Of a stretch of DNA of 64,000 bases, positions 28,735 to 38,333 are shown one piece after another. The stretch lies in contig JADDQZ010000036.1 in assembly GCA_016781085.1 (NCBI GenBank), positions 26,902-90,901 of the forward strand, in the 5' to 3' direction. Each line of letters begins with the position of its first letter. The stretch's first letter is position 1. This stretch comes from Actinomycetota bacterium. Its GTDB lineage: Bacteria; Actinomycetota; Thermoleophilia; Solirubrobacterales; Solirubrobacteraceae. The notes beneath the pieces are model-generated. The model was not told where the DNA came from and ran no database searches. It worked only from the letters and a program-made list of their open reading frames with translations. The translations under genes were made by a program, and so were the position numbers.

Positions 28735-30068
28735 GCCGCATCGCTCCGCCGTAGGCGCGCGTAGAAAAAGCCTTCGGTCCCGTCGCGATGCGGCAGCGTC
28801 TGAGCGAATTCGGGCACGCTGGGATGCTCCCAGACCGGCAGGTCAGAGCGCAGCTCGACCGCCTCGAAGTTCCCGTGTTCAGTCAGGAAGCGGCCCACCA
28901 GCAGCTCGTTCTCGTCGGGAGAAATCGTGCACGTGGAATAGACGAGCGTGCCGCCAGGAGCTAGGGCAGCCGCTCCGGCTCGCAAGATCTCGGCTTGAAT
29001 TCGCGACAGTCGCTCCACGTCTTCGAGATCCTTGCGCCAGCGCGCGTCAGGCCGCGATGCCAGCGTCCCGAGATCGCTGCACGGTGGATCGACGAGGACG
29101 CGATCAAACTGCCCCAGCCCTCCCAGTTCCCTGGCGTCGCCCGTGTTGACCGTGACGCAATCCGCTCCCATCCGCTGCACCGTGCGTGTCAGCGCCTGCG
29201 CTCGCCCTGGGTGGCGCTCGACCGCCAACACTTCGCCCCGGTTCTCCATCAGCGCGGCGATGTGCGTGGTTTTCCCGCCGGGCGCCGCGCACAGGTCGAG
29301 CACCCGCTCCCCCGGGCGCGGCGCAAGTATGCGTGCAACCGCCATGGCGGCGCGCGACTGGGGCATCAGAAGTCCCGACTCCCATTCCGGCCGCGAGAAC
29401 ACGTCGAACTGGCCGTCGAGCATGATGCCCTCGGCCAGATCAGGAGCTGGTCGGGCGGTCGGCCCGAAAGCTGCAATGAGCTCCTCGCGTGTGGCGCGCA
29501 GCGTGTTGACCCGGATGGATCCCTCCGCGGGGTGATTGTGAGCCGCCATCAACGCGCGGGCGTCGGTCGGGCCGAGCGCGTCCCACCACATCTGTGCGAC
29601 CCACTCGGGATGCGAGTGACGGAGAGCGGCTTGCTGGGGCGTGGCTTCGGGAAGCTGGGACACCAGCTCGCGGCCTTGCCCGGCCGCTCGGCGCAGCACC
29701 GCGTTGACCAGTCCGGCTGCCCGCGGGGCTTGCGCCTTGACCAATTCCACGGATTCCCCCACCGCGGCGTGAGCCGGGATCCTGTCCAGCCAGCAGAGTT
29801 GAAACAGGCCAAGGCGCAAGCCGGCGAGCACCGGCGCTTGAAGCTCGTCGACGCGCCGGCCCGCGAACATCTCGATCAAATGGTCGATCGTCTTTTGCCG
29901 CTGGACGGTGCCGTAAGCCAGCTGCATCGCCAGCGCCCGCTCGCGACCCGCGAGCTTGTGCCGCTGTGCTTCGGCGTGCAAGGCGCGGTCCGCCCAGGCC
30001 CCAGCTTCAAAAACACGCCGCACAACGACGTAAGCGCAGGCACGCGCGGGCGAGACGGACGGCGTCAC
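28731..30068 (-). CDS. rsmB: 16S rRNA m5C967 methyltransferase (RsmB/Sun)
   Basis: NusB-like N-term; VLDLCAAPGGKTTHIA; VDPPCSDLGTL; YSTCTISPDENE. Confidence 0.95.
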   Translation of the reverse strand: MTPSVSPARACAYVVVRRVFEAGAWADRALHAEAQRHKLAGRERALAMQLAYGTVQRQKTIDHLIEMFAGRRVDELQAPVLAGLRLGLFQLCWLDRIPAHAAVGESVELVKAQAPRAAGLVNAVLRRAAGQGRELVSQLPEATPQQAALRHSHPEWVAQMWWDALGPTDARALMAAHNHPAEGSIRVNTLRATREELIAAFGPTARPAPDLAEGIMLDGQFDVFSRPEWESGLLMPQSRAAMAVARILAPRPGERVLDLCAAPGGKTTHIAALMENRGEVLAVERHPGRAQALTRTVQRMGADCVTVNTGDARELGGLGQFDRVLVDPPCSDLGTLASRPDARWRKDLEDVERLSRIQAEILRAGAAALAPGGTLVYSTCTISPDENELLVGRFLTEHGNFEAVELRSDLPVWEHPSVPEFAQTLPHRDGTEGFFYARLRRSDAA

Positions 30069-30985
30069 GGTTGCGTAGGCACCGGGCCTTCAAGCCACTG
30101 GACATCCGCGTGACCGCGCAGCCAGTCACCTACCGGCATCGGCTTCCCACCGGGCGGTTGGATGCGCAGCAGGGCAAGGGCCCTATCGGCGCAGCCAAGG
30201 AGCATCAGCCCGTCTCCGACGCGGACCTCGCCGGCCGGAACGGGCGTCTCGTGGATCGCTGCTTCGTGGACGCCTAGAAACGACTCGTCGGGCAGCCGGA
30301 GCCGCGCGCCGATGTGCGGGCGCAGCGCGCGAACCCGGTGGGCCTCGGCTTCGGCGCTGTTTCCGGCATCGAGCAGTCGGTCGCGCGCCTCGACCTTCTC
30401 CGCGTAGGTCACGCCGTCAGATGGCTGCTCACGGTAAGGCGGACGCTCCGACAGCGCCCGCACCAGCAAGCGCCCGCCGAGATCTTGCAACCGCTCGCCG
30501 AGCGTGCCGGCGTCGTCCTCGCCGGAAATTGCCACCTGCTCTTGCAAGCAGACCGGCCCAGCGTCGAGCTCGGCCACCAGACGCATGATCGAGACCCCGG
30601 TGCGCTCGTCGCCGGCCATGATCGCGCGCTCGATCGGAGCCGCCCCGCGCCAGCGCGGCAGCAGCGAAGGGTGCACGTTGACGAGCTCGTACAGCGACAT
30701 GAGCGGCTCTCGAATGAGCACCCCGTAAGCGCACACGCAGAGCGCCTGCGGCTCGGCGCCGGCGATAACTTCTAGCGACTCGGGCGCGTGCAGATCATCG
30801 GGCTGCACGGTCGGCAGCCCGAGCTCGGCGGCGACGGTGGCAACCGGAGGAGGCTGTAAGCGGCGGCCACGGCCACGTGGCCGGTCCGGTCGGGTGACCA
30901 CGAGCTGCGGGCGATGCTCCGAGCGTGCGAGCGTTCGCAGCACCTCCCCCGCGAAGTCCGAAGTGCCTAAAAAGACGGTGCGCAT
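30065..30985 (-). CDS. fmt: Methionyl-tRNA formyltransferase
   Basis: VFLGTSDFAGEVL; NVHPSLLPRWRGAAPIERAI. Confidence 0.95.
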   Translation of the reverse strand: MRTVFLGTSDFAGEVLRTLARSEHRPQLVVTRPDRPRGRGRRLQPPPVATVAAELGLPTVQPDDLHAPESLEVIAGAEPQALCVCAYGVLIREPLMSLYELVNVHPSLLPRWRGAAPIERAIMAGDERTGVSIMRLVAELDAGPVCLQEQVAISGEDDAGTLGERLQDLGGRLLVRALSERPPYREQPSDGVTYAEKVEARDRLLDAGNSAEAEAHRVRALRPHIGARLRLPDESFLGVHEAAIHETPVPAGEVRVGDGLMLLGCADRALALLRIQPPGGKPMPVGDWLRGHADVQWLEGPVPTQP

Positions 30986-30999
30986 CGCGCGCGGAGCCG

Positions 31000-31683
31000 T
31001 CAGTCCGGGCGGCGAGCGGCGGCGTCGGCTTCGCGCAGCACTTTCATCGCCTGCTTACGCTGCTCGCGCGAAGTACGGTCGAGGATCAACACGCCGTCGA
31101 GGTGGTCGATCTCGTGCTGGATCACGCGCGCCTCCAGCTCTGAGACTTCCAGTGAGATGGAGTTGCCGTACTGGTCTTGCCCGCGGACACGGATGGCGGC
31201 CGGCCGCTCCACATCGACGAGAACGCCGGGAATGGAAAGGCAGCCCTCTTCGCCTACGTCGGTCTCGGGACTGGACCACTCGATGACAGGGTTGGCAAGG
31301 ACGCCGAGCGGGCCGTCTTCTTCGACGCGGTAGACGAGCAGCCGGCTGAGCACCCCCACTTGAGTGGCGGCGAGGCCGATGCCCAAAGCGTCATCCATGA
31401 TCCGTTCCATCCGCTGGACTTCCAGCTGGAGCTGCGCGTCGAAGTGCTCCACCGGCAAAGCGCGGCTGCGCAGGATCGGGTCGCCGATCTTCAAGATGTG
31501 AGCTAGCGCATCATCGCGGCGCGCTCGTGTCTCAGGGTCGAGCCGGCGGCCGTTTTCGCCCTTTTGCTCCCGTTCAGCGACTTCCTCGACGGGGATCGGA
31601 TCTTCTGATGCCATGCGGGAGGCGATTCTAGAGGGCACCAGCCGGTTAACGAGGCGGCCGAGTAGGTTCGGGTTGCTGCTCAT
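31000..31683 (-). CDS. def: Peptide deformylase
   Basis: GIGLAATQVG, EEGCLSIPG, QHEIDHLDGVL; ATGA overlap with priA stop. Confidence 0.95.
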   Translation of the reverse strand: MSSNPNLLGRLVNRLVPSRIASRMASEDPIPVEEVAEREQKGENGRRLDPETRARRDDALAHILKIGDPILRSRALPVEHFDAQLQLEVQRMERIMDDALGIGLAATQVGVLSRLLVYRVEEDGPLGVLANPVIEWSSPETDVGEEGCLSIPGVLVDVERPAAIRVRGQDQYGNSISLEVSELEARVIQHEIDHLDGVLILDRTSREQRKQAMKVLREADAAARRPD

Positions 31684-33749
31684 TGCGGGTCCACGTCGAC
31701 GGAAAACGACACCATGGAATGGGCGCGATCGCGCGCCGCCGCCTCGACTGCGCTTCCTACGCACGCAACGGCTTCTGCGCGGCGACGGGCTTTGAGCACT
31801 AGCTGCATCCGCTCGCGGCTACGCAAGCGGAACAACGGCGCCGGGCCGAGGAGATCCGCGTCTGCCACCCGCAGGCGTTCGGCGACGTCGGCAGCCGCAG
31901 CACGCACAGCGCGAGCGTCCGGCGCCGAGCACACGATGCGAATCAAGTCGCTGAAGGGCGGATAGCGCAGCGCGCGGCGGCGCTCGAGCTCCTCGGCGAG
32001 GAATCCGCGCGCGTCGTGGCGAGCCGCGAAAGCTATCGAGCTCGCGTCCGGCGAACTGGTCTGCACGAGCACTCGTCCGCCCGCGCGCCCCCGACCCGCC
32101 CGGCCCGCGAGCTGCGTGATCAGCGCGAAAGTTCGCTCTTCGGCCCGGAAGTCTGGAAAGCGCAGCGTCGAGTCCGCATCGAGGACGACGCCCAGGGACA
32201 CGTCCGGGAAGTCATGTCCTTTGGCGACGATCTGGGTTCCGAGCAAAACACCGGCGTGCGCCGCCGCGAACGCGCCAAGCACATCCGTGACGGCGTCCTT
32301 GGCGGCGGCAGTGTCTGCATCTAGGCGAAAGACGGGCACGTCGAGCGTTTCCGACAGCTCAGCTTCGAGCCGCTCGGTTCCCGCGCCGTGGCGGCCGACC
32401 GTCAGCGATCCACACTGCTCACAGCGCCGCGGCACCGGCTCCCGGTGACCGCAATGATGACAAGAGATCAAGTTGGCCTGGCGGTGCAAGACCAGCGCAA
32501 CGTCGCAGTTCGGGCACTCCCAGGCGTGTCCGCACGATCGGCACGACAAGAAGTTCGACCAGCCGCGACGATTGAGCAACAGGATCGATTTGCGCGACTC
32601 CGACAGCGCCTGTCGGGTTTCGGGATGCAGCTGGTGCCGGGCGGCGCGCATGTCGAGCACCTTGACCGTGGGCAGTGGCTGTCCGTCGACACGGTCGGGG
32701 AGCACGATTCGCGGCAGCGCATGCCAGCTCTCCGGGCGCGGAGTCGCCGACCCGACGACGACCGTGGCTCCAGTGAACTCCGCACGGCGGGAGGCCACCA
32801 GGCGCGCGTCATAACGAGGGTCACCCTCGTGCTTGAAAGAAGAGTCGTGTTCCTCGTCGATGACCACGAGCCCCAGATCGGCGACGGGCGCGAACACCGC
32901 CGAGCGGGGGCCGACCACCACCCGGGCCTCCCCCGATCGCAGTCGTCGCCACTCGTCGTAGCGCTCGCCTTCAGACAATCCGGAATGAAGTAGTGCCACC
33001 GTGTCGCCGAAGCGAGCCTGGAAGCGCGAGACGGTTTGCGGCGTCAGCGCGATTTCAGGGACCAGCACCATCACGCCACGGCCGCGCGCGAGGGCAGCGG
33101 CAGCAGCGCGTAGATAGACCTCGGTCTTCCCTGAGCCCGTCACGCCGTGCAGCAGCCATTCGCGCTCTGTGCCGCTGATCAGCCCTGCCACGGCCTTGTC
33201 TTGCGCGTGGGTCGGGTCGATCCGGCTCCTTGCTGTCCCGGGTGGAGCGGGGGCGCTGCGTCGCTGCTCGCGCGACACCAATTCCACCAAGCCCCGGGAC
33301 TCCAATCGGCGCAGCGCCGGCAAATCCGGTCCGGCAGGGCCAGGGAGCCGCTTCAGCAGCTCCCGCTGGCGCTCGGTCATTCTGGGGGGCGGAGCGTCGG
33401 CGGCGGGTTCGACTCGCCGCGCCCACAGGACTGTTCGCGGTTTGCCGGGTGGCGGCAGCACCAGCGACAAGGCGCGCGCGGAGGTCGAGCAGTATTCGCC
33501 GGCCATCCACAGCGCCAACTCGACCAGCTCGCCGGGAATCGTCTCCGGCCGTACGGAGCCGATTTTCATCAGCTTCTCCGCCGGCACGTCTGTCGAAAAA
33601 GCCAGTTCGACGACCACGCCGCTGAGGCGCTGACGCCCGAAAGGAATGGAGACGATGCTGCCGACGGCCACCGGTTCGTCGCCGATCGCGTAGTCGAAGG
33701 GCCCCGAGACCTTGCGCGTCGTGGTGAGCGGCTGAATGCGCGCGATCAC
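31680..33749 (-). CDS. priA: Primosomal helicase PriA
   Basis: GVTGSGKTEVYL, VIDEEHDSSFK, zinc-binding CRSCGHAWECPNC...CHHCGHREPVPRRCEQC; GTG start 33749 overlapping the methyltransferase stop. Confidence 0.95.
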   Translation of the reverse strand: MIARIQPLTTTRKVSGPFDYAIGDEPVAVGSIVSIPFGRQRLSGVVVELAFSTDVPAEKLMKIGSVRPETIPGELVELALWMAGEYCSTSARALSLVLPPPGKPRTVLWARRVEPAADAPPPRMTERQRELLKRLPGPAGPDLPALRRLESRGLVELVSREQRRSAPAPPGTARSRIDPTHAQDKAVAGLISGTEREWLLHGVTGSGKTEVYLRAAAAALARGRGVMVLVPEIALTPQTVSRFQARFGDTVALLHSGLSEGERYDEWRRLRSGEARVVVGPRSAVFAPVADLGLVVIDEEHDSSFKHEGDPRYDARLVASRRAEFTGATVVVGSATPRPESWHALPRIVLPDRVDGQPLPTVKVLDMRAARHQLHPETRQALSESRKSILLLNRRGWSNFLSCRSCGHAWECPNCDVALVLHRQANLISCHHCGHREPVPRRCEQCGSLTVGRHGAGTERLEAELSETLDVPVFRLDADTAAAKDAVTDVLGAFAAAHAGVLLGTQIVAKGHDFPDVSLGVVLDADSTLRFPDFRAEERTFALITQLAGRAGRGRAGGRVLVQTSSPDASSIAFAARHDARGFLAEELERRRALRYPPFSDLIRIVCSAPDARAVRAAAADVAERLRVADADLLGPAPLFRLRSRERMQLVLKARRRAEAVACVGSAVEAAARDRAHSMVSFSVDVDPQ

Positions 33750-34615
33750 GACGCGGCCGGAAGCGGGCTCGCGAGCCGCTGGCGCATCACTTCGATCGCG
33801 TCGGGATTGCTGTCGACGAGCACGAACCGCCGGCCGAGTGCGCGACAAGCCGAGCCGAGCGTGCCCGAGCCGGCAAAGAAGTCCAGACACCAGCCGCCCG
33901 GGCGCGACGAGGCCGAGACGACGCGCCGGAGGATGCCTTCAGGTTTTTGCGTCGGGTATCCCGTGCGCTCGGCTCCGGAGGTCGGCACGATGGTGTGCCA
34001 CCAGCAATCGGTCGGCAGCTTCCCGCGCGCGGCCTTTTCCGGTCCGACGAGGCCCGGAGCCATGTACGGCTCCCGCTCCACGGCGCTCGAATCGAAGTGG
34101 TAGTGGTCGGGGTCCTTCACGTAGACCAGGATGGTGTCGTGCTTGGCCGGCCAGCGACGCCGCGTGCGCGCACCGTAGTCGTAGGCCCAGACGATCTCGT
34201 TGAGAAAGCAATTCCGGCCGAAGAGGTCGTCGAGCAGGATCTTGCAGTAGTGCGCTTCGCGGTAGTCGAGGTGCACGTAAAGCGTGCCGTGGTCAGCGAG
34301 TACGCGCCGAGCCTGCTCGAGGCGAGGCGCCAAGAAGGCCATGTAATCGCCGTGATTTGAGTCGGCGTAGGCGAGCTCGGACACCACTTCTGTGCTGTAG
34401 CGACGCCCGCCGAACCCGACGCGTGCGCCTGCTTCATCGCTGCGCGTTTGAAGTGACGTGAGTTTCTGCGTGCTGCCGGTGTTGAAAGGCGGATCGATGT
34501 AGACGAGATCAAAGCCGGCGTCGGGCAGCAGCGGCAGGACGGCGAGGTTGTCCCCGTGGATCACGAGGTCGTCCTCGAGAGTCTGCGGGACGCTGTCGGC
34601 GTTGATGGGGTGCAC
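33746..34615 (-). CDS. Orphan site-specific DNA N6-adenine methyltransferase (beta-type motif order)
   Basis: Motif IV YIDPPFNTG precedes motif X GYPTQKPEGIL and motif I CLDFFAGSGTLG. Confidence 0.92.
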   Translation of the reverse strand: MHPINADSVPQTLEDDLVIHGDNLAVLPLLPDAGFDLVYIDPPFNTGSTQKLTSLQTRSDEAGARVGFGGRRYSTEVVSELAYADSNHGDYMAFLAPRLEQARRVLADHGTLYVHLDYREAHYCKILLDDLFGRNCFLNEIVWAYDYGARTRRRWPAKHDTILVYVKDPDHYHFDSSAVEREPYMAPGLVGPEKAARGKLPTDCWWHTIVPTSGAERTGYPTQKPEGILRRVVSASSRPGGWCLDFFAGSGTLGSACRALGRRFVLVDSNPDAIEVMRQRLASPLPAAS

Positions 34616-34664
34616 TCCGACGACGGTACCCGGAGATCGACGGCGCCGTCATAGGCTCCGGAAG

Positions 34665-35437
34665 ATGCCGGACCTCGAAGTCGTCCTCCTGCTTTGCGCG
34701 GCGGCGCTCCTGGCGGGGTGGGTGGACGCGGTAGTCGGAGGCGGCGGGCTGATCCAAATCCCGGCGCTCCTGTTGCTCTTGCCAAGCGCCACTCCGGCCC
34801 AAGTGCTCGCGACCAACAAGCTGTCGAGCGTTTTCGGGACCGCCGTCGCGGCTCGCATGTATCTCCGAGAAGTGCGGCCGGACATGCGCACGGCCTTGCC
34901 GATGGCGGGATCGGCGGCGCTGGGCTCAGCGGCGGGAGCGGCGTGCGCATCGCTTCTGACCGAAGCACTTTTCCGACCTCTGGTGTTGGTGCTGCTGATC
35001 CTCGTCGGCACCTACACATTCCGCCGGCCGGCTCTCGGAGACGTACAGGACCTGCGCTTCACCGGTGGGCGCACGTCGCTGCCGCTATTGGTGCCGCGGT
35101 CACCATCGGGTTCTACGACGGCATATTCGGCCCTGGGACCGGCTCATTCCTGGTCTTTGCCCTCGTGACGCTGATGGGCTATTCCTCCGTTCAAGCTTGG
35201 GCGAAGGCCAAGATCGCCAACCTGGCCACCAATCTCGGAGCCCTGGCGATCTTCGTTTCTCAGGGATCCCCGCTTTACGGGCTGGGCCTGGCGATGGCCA
35301 TGTGCCACATGCTCGGCGGGCACCTCGGCGCCGCTGCCGCCATAACGAGAGGTAGCCGGTTCGTGCGGCTCGTTTTTCTCGTCGTGGTGGCAGTTCTGGT
35401 GGTGCGTCTCGCGGTGGACGTCCTGCGCGGAATCTGA
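34665..35437 (+). pseudogene. TauE/SafE-family sulfite exporter, interrupted by a frameshift near 35060-35085
   Basis: AGWVDAVVGGGGLIQIPALLL...LATNKLSSVFGTA in one frame; IGFYDGIFGPGTGSFLVFALV...AWAKAKIANLATNLGALAIF in the -1 frame. Confidence 0.88.
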
Positions 35438-35603
35438 CTAGACGTGGCTTCTCAGGGCTTCGCGGGAAGCGAGCGCGCGTACGCGACGCCGCATTCGACC
35501 CAGGCCTGGAGGTCCGCGCTGGCTGCGCAGCGCTTGCGGGTCTACTCGCAGCCAGCCGTCCACCGGACGAAATCTCAAACGGCTGAGCGTGCGGTCTGCC
35601 GCT

Positions 35604-36377
35604 TCAGTCACCATCAAGGTCAGGCAGCGCAGCCCGGATGTACCGGTCGGGGGCTTCGAGAAAGCCGCGGGTCAGGCGCACGGACTCCAGGTCGTCGTAC
35701 TCGCAAGCGCTGATGCAGTCCTCGTCAAGCTCGTAGATCCGCGCCTGAGGACACGCCAGAAGGACCGGCGAGTGTGTGGCCACGATGAACTGCGAGCCGG
35801 CGCGTGCCGCGCGGACCATGATGGCCAGCAGGGCGAGCGCACCACTGACGGACAGTGCCGCTTCGGGCTCGTCGAGGACGTAGAAGCTCTCGGCACCGAA
35901 CCGATTCGCCGCCAAGGCCAGAAACGACTGACCGTGAGATTGCTGGTGCAGCGGGATGTTCCCGTAGAGGGAAATGTCCGGCGCGAAGATCCCGCCACTG
36001 TCGACCAAGCCGGCGACGTTGAAGAAGCTCTCCGCGCGCAGGAAGTAGCCGGTTCGCGGCTTGGTCGAAGACAGGACCGGCTCCAACGCTCCGTTCCAGA
36101 CCGCGCGTGGCACCGCCGGCAATTCGCCGGATCGTTCGAGCTCACCGCCTTGGGTCGCGAATCCCATCGCCTCGGCGATCGCCTCGACGAGCGTCGACTT
36201 ACCGGTGCCGTTGTCGCCGGCCAACAAGGTGATCGGCGCATCAAGCCGCACGTCGTCGATTCCGGCCATGACCGGGAGATCGAACGGAAAGCCTCCGCCC
36301 CACCTCCCCAGATCTCGACGCAATCCGACGACATACGGGCCGCGCCCGAAGCGGCGGACGTCTTTACGGCGAGCCAT
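35604..36377 (-). CDS. AAA family ATPase (COG3910-like, ABC/SMC-type head)
   Basis: Walker A GDNGTGKST, signature-like SHGQS, Walker B FYVLDEPEAAL, H-loop VATHSPVLL. Confidence 0.85.
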   Translation of the reverse strand: MARRKDVRRFGRGPYVVGLRRDLGRWGGGFPFDLPVMAGIDDVRLDAPITLLAGDNGTGKSTLVEAIAEAMGFATQGGELERSGELPAVPRAVWNGALEPVLSSTKPRTGYFLRAESFFNVAGLVDSGGIFAPDISLYGNIPLHQQSHGQSFLALAANRFGAESFYVLDEPEAALSVSGALALLAIMVRAARAGSQFIVATHSPVLLACPQARIYELDEDCISACEYDDLESVRLTRGFLEAPDRYIRAALPDLDGD

Positions 36378-36398
36378 GGCGGGACCGTAGCCTCAGCG

Positions 36399-36734
36399 CT
36401 ACGCCCGCGCGAGTCCGAACGGGCTTCCCTCGGAGTCCTTGCAAATCGCCCAGTTGTCTCCGGGGTGGACCACGCTGCCCCCCAGCTCCTCGACGCGGCT
36501 TAAGGCTTCCGCCATGTCACTCACCTGGAAGTAGGGCAGCGAGAACGAGTCCCCAGGACCGCGTCCGCGCGCGTGGACGCCGACGGCAGGCGACTGCGAG
36601 TGTGTCTGCCAACCCTCCCCTTCGCCATCGCGACGCGGTTCCAAGTCCGCTTGCAGTAATCCAGACCAAAAGCGCAGAGCGCGCTGGGGCTCGTCGGCGG
36701 GGAATTCGATCAGCGACAGCGGTGATTTGGGCAC
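36399..36734 (-). CDS. VOC (glyoxalase/bleomycin-resistance) family protein
   Basis: IEFPADEPQRALRFWSGLLQADLEP...GSVVHPGDNWAICKDSEGSPFGLA. Confidence 0.85.
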   Translation of the reverse strand: MPKSPLSLIEFPADEPQRALRFWSGLLQADLEPRRDGEGEGWQTHSQSPAVGVHARGRGPGDSFSLPYFQVSDMAEALSRVEELGGSVVHPGDNWAICKDSEGSPFGLARA

Positions 36735-36818
36735 CGCGCCAACGTAACGCCTCGCGAGTACTGCGATGTCCTTGCCGACACAGCCGTGGGGCGAGAATGA
36801 CCCGGCCTCGTTTTCACT

Positions 36819-38297
36819 TCACCACGGCGAGACCTTGTAGTCCTTCAGGAAGACGCCGTAGAGGTCTTCCCCGGCCTCCCCGCGCACGATCGGGTCGTAG
36901 ACCCGTGCCGCCCCGTCGACGAGATCGAGCGGCGCGTGAAAGCCCGCGTCGGCGAGCCGCATTTTCGTCGGATGGGGCCGCTCGTCGGTGATCCAGCCGG
37001 TGTCGACGCTGGTCATAAGAATACCGTCGGACAGCATTTCCTTGGCACTGGTCCGGGTCAGCATGTTAACCGCGGCTTTCGCCATGTTCGTATGCGGATG
37101 GCCGGGACCCTTGTAGCCCCGGCTGAACTGGCCTTCCATGGCGGAGACGTTGACCACGTAGGTGCGCCGGGCGCGCGAGCTTGCAAGGGCCGAGCGCAGC
37201 CGGCTGATCAGGATAAACGGCGCCGTTTCGTTACAGAGCTGCACTTCTAGCAGCTCGATTGCGTCGATCTCATCGACCACCTGGCTCCAGCTGTTGTGGG
37301 GTTGTAGATCGGGAATCAGGCCGCCGGCGTCAATCGCCGAGCCGCTCGAAATCCGATCGGGCGACGCCGAGCCGGCAGTCAGCGCAAGGGCGGCAAGCGC
37401 GTGCGGCGACGTGGACCATGTGCCGCCGGCGAGTGCGGTCGGGTTGCGCTGAATGCCCCGCCCGATGGTCATGAACTCGGGTAACGGGCCGCTCGGCAAC
37501 GGCACCTTCTCCGCCGCAGCCAAGTGCGCATATGCGGCAGGCGAGCGGCGCACTGTCTGAGCGGCGTTGTTGATCAGGATGTCGAGCGGGCCTTGAGCGG
37601 CGACCTCGTCGGCGAGGGCGATGACGTTGCCGGGGTTGCGCAAATCGATCCCGACGATGCGCAGGCGGTCGATCCAGTCCGCGCTGTCTTGCATCGCGCT
37701 GAAGCGCCGCACCGCGTCGCGCGGGAAGCGAGTGGTGATCGTTGTGTGCGCGCCGTCGCGCAACAGTCGCAACGCGATGTACATGCCGATCTTCGCGCGC
37801 CCACCAGTCAACAGCGCGCGGCGGCCGGTCAAGTCGGTGCGCGCGTCGCGGCGCGCATGGTTGGACGCCGCACAGTCAGGACAAAGCTGGTGGTAGAAGG
37901 CGTCTACTTCGCGGTAACGCCGCTTGCAGATGTAACAAGCCCGAGCACGCAGGAGCGTTCCCGCACGGTCGCCGCTGGCGCCGGGAACGAGCGTCAAGCC
38001 GTGCGTCTCATCGTCGATCCGCCCTGGTGCAGCGGTCGCCGTGGCCGCCGTCACGGCCTGATCGTTGGCCAGGACAGCCGCGCGCCGCTCGGCGCGACGT
38101 TGCTGCTTGACGGTCTTGAACAACGACCCGGTCGCGCGCCGTATTGCCACGGCGTCAGGGTGTTCGGGGGGAAGCTGCTCGACTTCGGCCAGCACGCGCA
38201 GCGTGTCGGTGAGGCGGTCGGGATCGATGCCGGTCATGATCCGGTCAAGAGGGTAGGCGCTCGCAGATGCCGTCCCGTGGGCCGCTGTGCGACCCAC
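36819..38297 (-). CDS. Short-chain dehydrogenase-like protein fused to N-terminal zinc-binding region
   Basis: CYICKRRYREVDAFYHQLCPDC, then ALLTGGRAKIGMYIALRLLRDG, NNAAQT; lysine motif appears as TNMAK rather than YxxxK. Confidence 0.8.
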   Translation of the reverse strand: MGRTAAHGTASASAYPLDRIMTGIDPDRLTDTLRVLAEVEQLPPEHPDAVAIRRATGSLFKTVKQQRRAERRAAVLANDQAVTAATATAAPGRIDDETHGLTLVPGASGDRAGTLLRARACYICKRRYREVDAFYHQLCPDCAASNHARRDARTDLTGRRALLTGGRAKIGMYIALRLLRDGAHTTITTRFPRDAVRRFSAMQDSADWIDRLRIVGIDLRNPGNVIALADEVAAQGPLDILINNAAQTVRRSPAAYAHLAAAEKVPLPSGPLPEFMTIGRGIQRNPTALAGGTWSTSPHALAALALTAGSASPDRISSGSAIDAGGLIPDLQPHNSWSQVVDEIDAIELLEVQLCNETAPFILISRLRSALASSRARRTYVVNVSAMEGQFSRGYKGPGHPHTNMAKAAVNMLTRTSAKEMLSDGILMTSVDTGWITDERPHPTKMRLADAGFHAPLDLVDGAARVYDPIVRGEAGEDLYGVFLKDYKVSPW

Positions 38298-38333
38298 GGG
38301 ACAAAGCGGTCGGGCCTTACACCCGCTAACCGG

